Assembly (NCBI GenBank): GCA_949715645.1
Contig: OX454528.1
Location: 69,781,888 to 69,845,887 of the forward strand
DNA length: 64,000 nt
Direction of reading: 5' to 3'
Source: Portevinia maculata
Taxonomy: Eukaryota; Arthropoda; Insecta; Diptera; Syrphidae
Made by a program: the position numbers and the translations under genes
Part shown: piece after piece, positions 55,080 through 64,000 of the stretch
How the letters are laid out: every line of letters begins with the position of its first letter
Numbering within the stretch: position 1 is the first letter of the stretch
The notes under the pieces: model-generated
What the model saw: only the letters and a program-made list of their open reading frames with translations
Databases searched by the model: none
What the model was told of the DNA's origin: nothing

Positions 55080-56775
55080 ATCTTCATATGTTTGTAAAGC
55101 GTAACAATCCGAACATACCATGAATGAATGCTCGAGACAAAAATATTTTTTGCATTTCATGCAGTTGTATTTTGTCTTTCGGTTTTTTTTGACGAGCAAA
55201 ATGAACAGCGGCCTGTTTGATTACTTCCAGATGACCCAGGTTCAGTTTGATCAAGTTTACATATTTCTAAAATCCTCAGTCTCAATGTTCGTGGCAAACT
55301 TAAAATTAATGACCGCTTTTTTAGATGGGGCATTATTAGATCATATATGAAAGCATTTCAATAAGCTTCCTGCGGCTTGTTTTAGTGTTTATATTGTTTA
55401 GTTCAAATATCACATATGAATTTATTCCAGCGACATTCAAAAAGCTATAAAAAATAACCATAGGCCACCGATTAGTTCCTCTAGCGCAGTTATAAGCCTC
55501 GCACATTTTGTCTACCGTGCTTTTGTAGCGTTATAATCTATAATTATCTCTGGTTTTCCAGTTTCTTCATTTATTTGCGAATCAGTGTGCATACTAGAGA
55601 CAAGAAGAACATTTCTATTTTTTTTTGGCACATATGAAACTAGCATGCAGTTATTTCGGAAACCAAATAAATTAGATTTTTCTCTACGACCTTTTACGTC
55701 AGTAAATTCCTTTGGCAATTCCTTTTTATTTTTTCGAATTGTTCCTATCACAGTTAGCTTGTGATTCTGCATTTAACTGTCGACTAAAGGGATGCTTGTA
55801 AAGAAATTATCGCAAGTTACATTTCGACCAGATCCATCAATTACAGAACAAATATGCTTGACTAATGCCTGGGACCCGTTGTCAACTTTATTTGGTCCTT
55901 CAGGTTGTTGTCCTACATAAACTTCGAGACTTGACGTGGGTATAAAATAATTTAGCATCTGTGAGTTCATATATCTTTATACCATATTTATTCGGCTTCG
56001 AAGGTATATACTGTCGGAAGCTACAGCGGCCTCTAAATGCTTCCAATTTCTCGTCGATTGTAACGAATGCAGATTGGCTGAAATAATTTTTTGACACAAT
56101 TTCTTCAAAGAGGTCTTTTATTGGAGCTAGCTTGTCCACTGAAGCACGCTGATTTCTGGTTTCTTTGTTATCAAATCTGAGACATTTTAATAGGAGGTAA
56201 AAACGACTCCAACTCATTACCAATCGGAAAATTTCCGGCGATGAACTATCAGTCCGGAAAAGATCTTTAGCATTAAGCCGACTATTTTTCCTCCCCCCAC
56301 CAAACAAGAGAAGACCAAGCATGGCTTGAATTTCATCTTCGTCAGTAAGACGATAGTCTCTAGCTCGTTTAAATTCAGGTGAGAGCCGCTGAATATGTTG
56401 GGTGGTATGCACCGTAATTATGCGGATAACTGTTTCAGAAATAAAAAGTTTCCAAATCTCACCTGAATCTTTCAAGTTTCTTGCTTCTCTTCTTACGCCA
56501 GGAAGTTTCATTACAATGTTTTCAGATCTTGTTCTCACTGCAGACAAAGGACAATTTTTGTGCCACCTAGTCGTTTTATCTTTGCCAACGTAGTAGTGTG
56601 GAAATGCATGCGAAAATTCCCCAGATTCGTCTGTTGGTTCCCACTCCTGCTCAGTGTCTGTATTTTCCTCTTTTACTTCTACGGCGTCTTCCACCTCACT
56701 GTCACTCCCGTCATCATAATTGGAGTACAAATCTTCACTTTCTAACAGCGCCCTTATTATTCCTTCTCCGTCCAT
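55080..56775 (-). pseudogene. piggyBac-type transposase, lightly decayed, with 5'-UTR intron
   Basis: The first frame (56775-55900, 291 codons) has an acidic N-terminus, the dimerisation region and VTIDEKLEAFRGRCSFRQYI with the first catalytic Asp. The next (55773-55970) has VTCDNFFTSIPLVDS, the next (55512-55772) LVSYVPKKNRNVLLVSSMHT and IIIDYNATK. TVDKMCEAYNC and TNRWPMVIFYSFLNVAGINS follow (~55510-55430). The C-terminal domain KYNCMKCKKYFCLEHSFMVC closes at ~55090. Frameshifts near 55930, 55770 and 55515 break it. An intron in the 5' UTR is readable at 56780-56915 (GTAAGT...TTGTCAG). Confidence 0.8.
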
Positions 56776-56916
56776 TGTGCTGACAAAAACGACAATAATT
56801 CAAAACGATTCTTAGAAATGTTATATATGTAATAATCAGTAAAATATAAACACTCCTAAAGTAAAATAATATTTTTCATTCACTAATATTCAAAAAAAAA
56901 AAAAAAAATACTTACC

Positions 56917-57467
56917 CAAAAATTGTAACACTTATACTCGCGTCGGTCTGAGGGACCAAAAACTTCCAAAAATATTTTTGTTTGTTGTTGTTTGCCTCCC
57001 GTCGCGTGCGGACGCGTTGCCTCTTTTGAACGCAATTTCGGTGCCACTAAACCGTCAAACATAATGCCTACCGGCTCGCCAATACGTTTCGCGAAAAAAA
57101 ATACAACATCGCGTGTGTGTGAAAAAAGAAAACAAAATCCACATAGAGCCAGTGCCGGTGGCCGGTGGCAGTGATAACGAAAAAAGCGAAAAAAAAGCAA
57201 CAGCGTAGGGTCTTCCTTCCGTCCCCCATCCCACTTCATCCCTGTTGCTCTTTCTTGACTATTGCATGTGTCGATCGATTATCGTTTGTGCACTTGCAAT
57301 GTTTGGGTAAAGGCAGCATCGGGCGAATAGCGGGTCGTGAGTTGATGATTCTGTTAGTGGACCAAACAAATTACCGTACGGGCATAACACCTGCGGTAGA
57401 TTGTTTTGCAAATCTAACGTATATTTTCAATTCACGGCCTATGCTTAGTTAGCGTTGGAGTTGTGTT
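56917..57467. other. Internal noncoding region of the piggyBac element
   Basis: Contains the subterminal-type motif at 56938-56965 and GC-richer sequence up to DINE-1 copy G. Probably promoter and 5' leader of the transposase gene. Confidence 0.4.
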
Positions 57468-58463
57468 TATACCCTATTCTAGGGGTATATTAATTTTGAC
57501 GCATAGTTTGTAACATACCTTAATATTGCCCGTAGACCCCTAAAAGTTACTATATTTATGATCAGCATCGATAGTAATGTCGATCTAGCCATGTCCGTCC
57601 GTCCGTCCGTCCGTCCGTCCGTCCGTCCGTCCGTCCGTCGGCAAAAATTAGGCCTTTAAACTGGACCTAGAGAGCTGAAATTTTAACCATATACTCTCTA
57701 GGGTCCCGAAATAATCAAGTTTAAGAATTTTTGAAATCCGCCCACAGACACGCCCACAAACTCAAAAAAACAAAATTTTGGAAAAAATCGAATTTTGAGC
57801 TAGAGAGCTGAAATTTTTTATATATGATCTATGGCCCATAAAACTGATTGGGACATAAAATTTTCAAAATCCGCCCACTGACACGCCCACAATTAAATAA
57901 AACAAATTTTGGGAAAAATTGAATTTTGAGCTAGAAAGCTGAAATTTTTTATATATGATCTTTGGCCCATAAAACTGCTTGGGACATAAAATTTTCAAAA
58001 TCCGCCCACTGACACGCCCACAATTAAATAAAATATTTTTTTTGAAAAACCAAAATTTGAGCTAGGGAGCTGAAATTTTTAATATATACTCTCTAGGGGC
58101 CCTTTATGCTCATGTGCAAATATTTTCAAAATCCGCCTACTGACACGCCCACAATTATTTTATTTTTATTTTTGAAAGTCCAAAGTTTGAGCTAGGGAGC
58201 TGAAATTTATAGTATATACTCTCTAGGTGCCCTTTATGCTCATACTTAAATTTTTTTTAAATCCGCCTACTGAAACGCCCACAATTAAATAAAACAATTT
58301 TATTGAAAAACCAAAGTTTGAGCTAGGGAGCGTTTTTATTTACAAAAGCTTAGTTTTTTCGATAAAATCCTTTAAATTTTTGTCACGCCCACTTATGAGA
58401 TATAAGAATAAGAATAGGGTATCCAACAGTTCGCCCAAGCGGACTGTAGCCCGCCCCTATGTT
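57468..58463 (+). mobile_element. DINE-1/INE-1-like element, copy G
   Basis: A full-length plus-strand copy with all blocks: TATACCCTATTCTAGG, core, (GTCC)n at 57594-57638, five modules, AGAATAGGGTATCC and the stem-loop. Most similar to copy B but keeps the block that B lost. Its 3' end abuts the CR1-like element. Confidence 0.85.
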
Positions 58464-58465
58464 TT

Positions 58466-61430
58466 TTTTTATGTTTGTTTTTTTATGATGTGTAGGAATT
58501 TCGTTGTGGATATCAGCAACATTCGTGGGTTGAGAAAGAATTTTTTTTCATTATACGCCCATGTTTTTCACAACAAACCAGCTGTTTTGGCACTTAGTGA
58601 AACCCAGGTTAGCGTTGGCTCTGATTTGACAGAGTTTAGTCTACCTGGGTACAACTTAGTGCCTTTATTCTTTGCCCATCGCGGTATCGCCGTTTATATA
58701 CGTAGTGACGTAGCCTACCAACTTCAGCCTCAATATGGCCAATGTGCCAACACAGAATTTAATTTCATTTGGCTAAAACTCCATGTCCGTAGGCAATTAA
58801 TACACTACTGTTTTATTTATAGAAGCCCCAACTTGGACAGACATTCAACTTATAATGAGTTTGATGCCCTTTCCGATTCCATTACAAGAATTGTGACCCT
58901 TCATCCTCGTTCTGAAATCGTTTTTGCGGGCGATTTCAATATACACAATTCAGGCTGGCTTCGACATTCTGGTCAGACAACACCCGAAGGAAGGTGCGTC
59001 GAGATCTTTGCTGAGGTAAATAACCTGACTCAGCTTGTAAATGAGCCGACACGAATACCGGACATTAGCAGCGAAACTGCCAACACATTGGACTTGTTTC
59101 TTACCTCTCACCCTGATAAATACGCTTTGAACATATTATCGCCTCTAGGTTCGTCAGACCATTGCATCATATCAGCAAATTTCTCGTACTCCAACCACAT
59201 AGTTAAAGAACAAACTCCTAAAAGAACCGTATGGCAGTACGAGAAAGCCAATTGGGAAAAATTAAACGGTTTCTTTAAGAGTTTTAACTGGTCGCTGTGC
59301 TTCCTCGACAGCGACGTGGATGCTGCTGCTGATATGGTTACAAACATAATTCACCTGGGTATGAAGACTTTTATCCCTTTTAAAAGTATCAAACCCAAGG
59401 TTAACGCGTGGTGTGACTCGAGCTGCAAAGAGGCTATCAGGTTAAAAGAGGTAAGTTTTCGGCTATTCAAAGCCAACCCATCTGAGGAAAGCCGTAAAAA
59501 GTTTAAACGAGCCAGAAATGACTGCAATGCCCACATTAATCGTGTCAAATTCTCCTATGACCAAAAGTTGAGGCAAAAAATACTACAAAGTCCCACTGGT
59601 AGTAAAAACTTTTGGTCATTTGTTAAAAACATCAAGAATTCGGCCTCGTCATCTATCCCGACACTCATTTACAATGACATTCCAGCTGTCAGCTCTACAG
59701 ATAAGGCCAATCTGCTTGCTGCTCACTTTGCAGTCAGCTCAACGCTCCCAGATTGTGCTTTGTCTCTCCCTGTACTCGAGCGCGTAGAATTCTCTATGGG
59801 ACCAATCCACTTTCGCACTCGTACAGTGGCTAGAGTACTTCAAGATCTTGACGTTCACAAATCCGCTGGTCCAGATGGTATTTCCCCTATCGTTCTGAAG
59901 AGGTGTTCTTCTTCGCTGGCAAAACCATTGCATAAGCTTTTCCATCTGTCCTATTCTTCAGGACTCTTCCCGGGAAGATGGAAAACAGCATTTGTCCAGC
60001 CTGTACCAAAAAAAGGCGAATCTTCTTCTCCCTCCTCCTACCGACCAATTGCACTTACGTCCCTTCTTTCTACGGTCATGGAAACGCTGATAAACCGTCA
60101 GCTAATGAAATATCTTGAATCGCGAAAACTTCTTAATGATCGGCAGTATGGTTTTCGCAGCAACAGGTCCACTGGTGATTTGATGACATATCTAACCGAA
60201 AAGTTTAACCAATCTCTTCACCAAGGTGGTGAAAGTAAGATCGTTGCGCTTGATATTTCAAAAGCATTTGACAGAGTTTGGCACCAAGCTCTGTTGTCGA
60301 AAATGCGTGCATTTGGAATCGATGATACTCTTCTTCAATGGATTAGAAATTAACTTTCGGACCGTTCAATTCAAGTTGTTTTGGACGGCTTCAAGTCTGC
60401 AACTCACCAAATAAATGCTGGTGTCCCCCAAGGCTCTGTTCTGTCCCCGACTCTCTTTCTCATTTTTATAAATGATCTACTGTCTGTTACTTCTAATCCA
60501 ATCCATTACTTTGCTGATGACAGTACCCTCAGCTTTTCATATTCGTTTCTTGGGTCACGCCCCTCATCTTCGGGTGTGGAACTGGAACGGCAACGTATGT
60601 TAAGCTCATTAAATTCCGATCTTAACAGCATAACTCAGTGGGGGGAAACCAATAGAGTGGAATTTAATGCTTCCAAAACTCAATGATGTCTCCTGTCATT
60701 AAAGCAAAACCCACACACACTGCCATTATCTATGAATGGCACTTACATCGCTGAAACCGAAAGTCTTTCCATTCTCGGTATGTGTGTTAATGACAACCTT
60801 GGTTGGAATGACCACATATTCGATGTCGCCAAGAACGCCGCGAAATGTCTAGGCTTCCTTAAGCGTTGTAAGAAATATTTCACCCCTTCTGATCTGGCTA
60901 CAATTTATAAGGCGTTTATTCGCCCGAAACTCGAGTACAACGCTCATATCTGGTCCGGTGCACCAATAACTTATTTGGCTACTTGACAGGATCCAAAACC
61001 GCGCGATAAAACTCGTTGGCGACCGAGACATCGCGAGATCGATTGACTCTCTTAGTCATCGTCGTAATGTCTCCTGCCTGTCGTTATTTTATCGTTATTT
61101 CCACCATAAGTGCTCAAACGAAATAGCCAGTTGCATTCCTCCCCTTGAACATTTCAACCGCAATACCCGCCATGCAGGGAATGCTCATCAGCTCACCCTC
61201 AAGCCTGTGTTCGGACGTACAGTGAAGTTCAAAGAATCTTTCCTCAGCCGTACAACACGAATGTGGAATGCTCTTCCCCGCTCCATTTTTCCTACACATT
61301 GTAACCTTCAGACATTCAAAACCAACGTGCATCGGCATCTCTCCTTTTCCTCTCACCCTAATTTCCTTAACGCCCGCGCTGTGTAGCTAATACATTATAA
61401 GGGTCCCAACAAATCCCTTTAGTGCGCGCT

Positions 61431-61491
<61 letters not shown>
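58466..61491 (+). mobile_element. CR1-like non-LTR retrotransposon, nearly full-length ORF2
   Basis: Contains ORF2 (to 61389) and a poly-A run of ~54 nt (61438-61491). It is the best copy of a family also found in pieces at 25.3, 28.4-30.0 and 40.2 kb. No ORF1 is visible; the 5' edge is next to DINE-1 copy G. Confidence 0.8.
58492..61389 (+). pseudogene. CR1-like ORF2: endonuclease-reverse transcriptase with three breaks
   Basis: The endonuclease shows LALSETQVSVGSDL, FAGDFNIHNSGW and SPLGSSDHCII. RT shows SAGPDGISPIVLKRC, SYRPIALTSLLSTVMETLIN, YGFRSNRSTGDLMTYL, LDISKAFDRVWHQAL, NAGVPQGSVLSPTLF and YFADDSTLS. The C-terminus ends FSSHPNFLNARAV-stop. No RNase H. Breaks: TAA at 60351, TGA at ~60684 (both in the main frame) and a frameshift near 60980. 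The upstream in-frame sequence from 58380 is DINE-1 DNA, so the native start is about 58492 or lies upstream of the truncation. Confidence 0.85.
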
Positions 61492-61492
<1 letters not shown>

Positions 61493-61639
61493 AGAACATG
61501 TCTACTCGGCATGAGCGCTTGCGCCCAACTAAGGAAGCTACTGAAAACTTCAAAGAGGCAAGAATGATATTTTTCAAGTAAACAAAGAATTAATGATTTG
61601 TCGGTCTGAGAGACCAATGCGCGAGTATAGGAAGGTTAA

Positions 61640-62965
61640 TAAAGTGCACATTGTAAATGGTTATAATTTTTATTTATGATTGCGTGCGCAGCGAAAATCA
61701 ATCCAAACGTTAATTTCGGATGGTGCAATTAATTTGTAGGTGGGTTACTTTTAAAATCAATTGGAATATACCTACCCAAGAAAATCGAAAAGTCCCCGAA
61801 AAAAAAATTATGAAGAAAATTTATTTTCCCATACATTTTGTATGGAGCGATATTACGGACGACATCTTCATGATACGAGTAGATGACATTTATTTTTACG
61901 CTACGTTGTGACAATTTTTTCTTTGATGGTGTTGTGTGCATCAACTTTTGACAACTGATTCATTTGCACAGTCTTTCCATCGCATACTATTGTGCTGTGC
62001 GTTGCGATTTATCAGCAGTTTTTCAAGTTTTTCAAAATTATTATTATTTATTATTTATTATTATTATTATTTTCATATTATAAGCTGAAAAGTTTGTTTG
62101 GTTGAACGCGCTGATCTCAGGAATTTTTTTTTTGTGTTGGATAGTTCATTTGGCGAGGAAGGCTTTAGGCTTTATAACGCTGCGACCAGTAGGAGCGAAG
62201 CATCATTGGAAAATGTTGCAAAACGGGAAAATTATTCCTTTTTGAGAGTTTCCGCTGCGTGCGCTGCGTTCAAGTTATTTAAAAAATTTTATAAAAATCA
62301 TGTATGATGGAATTGTTCCTCTTTAAAAATTCCAAAAAAAGTCTGCGAATGTGTATCTTTTAAGATAACCTTTTTTATGGTAATCAAATATGTTCGAAAT
62401 TTACGCATTATTTGCGAAGCAGTTTTATTAACATAATAAGGATTAACCTTATCCAAATAAATATGTTATAATTCACAAGTATTTAATTGTAAACAAAATT
62501 GTCCTTGACACCACTTGATTTCAATCAACATCTTAGGAGATATGTAGTATTTTTTTAGTATTTATTTATTTCATATCACAATTTTAAAAGACCTCCGCAA
62601 CAAAATAGGTTTGTTCGGGTTCACGCGTGCATGACGCGCAAGACGCTTGCCGTCCTGCGAGATGGAGGGCGCTGGCCGTCCGCCGGTAGCTCTGTGAGGT
62701 ACCATGCCGCTCGGCTGAGACACGTGGTCGGCTCCCTACGGAACGGTTGAACTCAGCGAACTGATTTTTTGCGATATCTCATCGTATAATAATACTTTTT
62801 AAATACACTTTCATTTTGTAGTAGTTTTCTATTGGGTATTGTTTTGTGAATTCTTTTAAAGTTTTTTTTTCTTATATTTTCACAGCGGGACTTATCGCGA
62901 TTGGTCTTGAATGTCGTCTTATATTTTAGCAACATTGCTTTTGTTTTTGCATGTCTATTGTTATT
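61640..62965. other. Noncoding stretch
   Basis: No recognised gene. Includes a (TTA)n run at ~62038-62072 and a GC-richer patch at ~62615-62750. Confidence 0.4.
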
Positions 62966-63005
62966 ATTAAAAAAGACTCCGAGCGAAGCCGGGGTGGTCA
63001 GCTAG
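62966..63005 (-). repeat. 5' end of a CTAGCTGAC-type element
   Basis: On the minus strand AAAACTAGCTGACCACCCCG then GGCTTCGCTCGGAGTC, the same type of start as at 19.4 kb. The matching TATATATAGAT end was not found downstream on minus, so the copy is truncated or diverged. Confidence 0.45.
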
Positions 63006-63103
63006 TTTTATATAAAAAAAAATAATAAATTCCCTATTCTACTTACTTAAACTACTTGACCTATAGTTATAGTTTATTATTAGCATTCTGAGTAATCGTT
63101 GCC

Positions 63104-63501
63104 TTACACATCAAGTGGTCGAAATTCCGATTGATTTCCGAGCGCCTGATCAGGATTAATGGGATCACAATCCTTCCACTTAACTGCATCCCTATATTGT
63201 TCGGCCTGTGGAGTTCGCTGGTTCAACCTCCAGAAATAGCAGCAAGCCTCCCGATTTTGAATCACTTCGTCGCTGAAGTCATTCAAATGCTGGTGTTGCT
63301 GCATTTGTATGATCCAGGAGTTTTAGGAATGCCTCTCTTTCGGGTTTGTATTGGAACGTTGATTGATATTGCCTTTTTGACAGGATTGGTAAGATCTCTC
63401 CTCCCCCGCTTGTTATAGGTACATCCGGCACCAAACCCATAACATAATACAAAGTAACGCCCAACGCACTGTAACATAACAAACAATATAAAATTCTTCA
63501 T
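63104..63501 (-). other. Unidentified reading frames with a hydrophobic N-terminus
   Basis: A frame from ~63501 starts with a signal-peptide-like stretch (MKNFILFVMLQCVG). Two overlapping frames follow, the last ending HLNDFSDEVIQNREACCYFW...FRPLDV at 63104. They could be pieces of one frameshifted gene. I do not recognise a family. Confidence 0.25.
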
Positions 63502-63734
63502 CTAAGTTTATTGTTACTCCTTTGGTGGCTCATATTTTGCTGACCAAATGAGATAAGAAAGTTTATTTATATTTCTTTGGTGGCTCATATTTCACTGACC
63601 ACCAAATAAGATAAGGAAGTTGACAACTAACCAATCTAATATTTAGTGTGTCAGTTTTAAAGATCTAACTCATCAGAGGAGGTTCACAGTATTATGTAAT
63701 AAAGAAAGTATAACAAATCTGGAATTTTTGTTTT

Positions 63735-63998
63735 TTATTCAAAAAACCTCTCGACGGTATAACACGCTCGCCTCCATTTTTTTCGATATAGGTTTTTTGA
63801 CGTGAAGGCTTCCTCGGATCGTGGAACTTCAATCATTGTTACTTTGTTTTCCCGCCACTTCATCCACCCAACGCTTACGTGATGCTTAATGTCGTCACAG
63901 TTTGCTTCGCTATTGATCACAGGTCCCAGATATTTGAACTTTTCGTACTTAGAAAACAGTCTTCCATTTATACAATTGTCTGGAATAGGTCGCAGTGG
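63735..63998 (-). pseudogene. RTE-type RT fragment, runs to the window edge
   Basis: FSKYEKFKYLGPVINSEANC, HHVSVGWMKWRENKV match the motif KFKYLGS...WMKWR found after the RT palm in RTE-type non-LTR elements. The next part (RRACYTVERFF) is degenerate. The palm itself would lie beyond 64000. Confidence 0.65.
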
Positions 63999-64000
63999 AT

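Larger units (their letters stand above)
54741..61639 (-). mobile_element. piggyBac element with both ends, carrying nested insertions
   Basis: TTAA at 54741-54744 and 61636-61639 flank ends CCTGTCTGTACTCGCGCG and (inverted) CCTTCCTATACTCGCGCA. Subterminal motifs TACTCGCG and GGTCT..AGACC recur at both ends and again at ~56938-56965. The element contains its transposase gene (55080-56775), DINE-1 copy G and a CR1-like retrotransposon. Confidence 0.75.

Noticed and set aside
58380..58491. N-terminal extension of the CR1-like ORF2
   Set aside because: These codons come from the 3' end of DINE-1 copy G. The same peptide arises at 314-562 and 53765-53953 in other DINE-1 copies.
61429..61617. 62-codon minus-strand frame with a poly-Phe end
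   Set aside because: It is the complement of the CR1-like poly-A tail.

Overview
This 64-kb window looks like repeat-rich intergenic or heterochromatic DNA from a higher fly (Brachycera). Three things point there: seven copies of a DINE-1/INE-1-like element with a (GTCC)n block, an errantivirus whose primer-binding site matches fly tRNA-Ser, and the mix of jockey-, LOA- and CR1-like, piggyBac, Harbinger, Tc1 and BEL elements. I see no intact host gene, tRNA or rRNA. The only host-like coding sequence is the 3' end of a DDX43-like DEAD-box helicase, and it lies inside a transposon. Family names come from motifs recognised by eye and from memory; no search was run.

Layout. 0-5 kb: two inverted DINE-1-like copies and a broken transposon gene of the insect GHTQNEG (DUF7869-like) family. 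5-11 kb: a decayed piggyBac transposase, then a 5'-truncated jockey-type retrotransposon with an open 901-aa ORF2 and a poly-A tail. 11-20 kb: a CTAGCTGAC-type element containing a dead piggyBac, a FLYWCH/Mutator-like remnant, a non-LTR RT fragment, a small inverted-repeat element, a hammerhead-like motif and a second CTAGCTGAC element. 20.2-25.3 kb: a PIF/Harbinger transposon with TAA target duplication, holding its Myb-like and transposase genes and filled by a DINE-1 copy, an RT fragment, a piggyBac MITE and a LOA-like retroelement. 25.3-30 kb: CR1-like fragments, a deleted piggyBac with TTAA ends and a second GHTQNEG-family fragment.

31.2-39 kb: a nearly complete Ty3 errantivirus on the minus strand (LTR, gag, pol, env, LTR) with one nonsense codon in pol and one frameshift in env. 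39-46 kb: a 280-bp tandem duplication, LOA- and CR1-like retroelement pieces, a tRNA-derived SINE and the 3' end of a BEL/Pao element with an env-like region. 46.4-50.8 kb: a DINE-1 copy split by a 3.4-kb inverted-repeat element that carries the helicase exons and another DINE-1 copy.

50.8-54.5 kb: an AT-rich microsatellite, a jockey-type fragment and a Ty3 integrase fragment joined to a Tc1-like transposase. 54.7-61.6 kb: a 6.9-kb piggyBac with both ends present, holding its own transposase gene, a DINE-1 copy and an almost full-length CR1-like retrotransposon. 61.6-64 kb: mostly noncoding, ending in an RTE-type RT fragment. The window is best read as insertions within insertions, so nesting gives the relative age of many elements.
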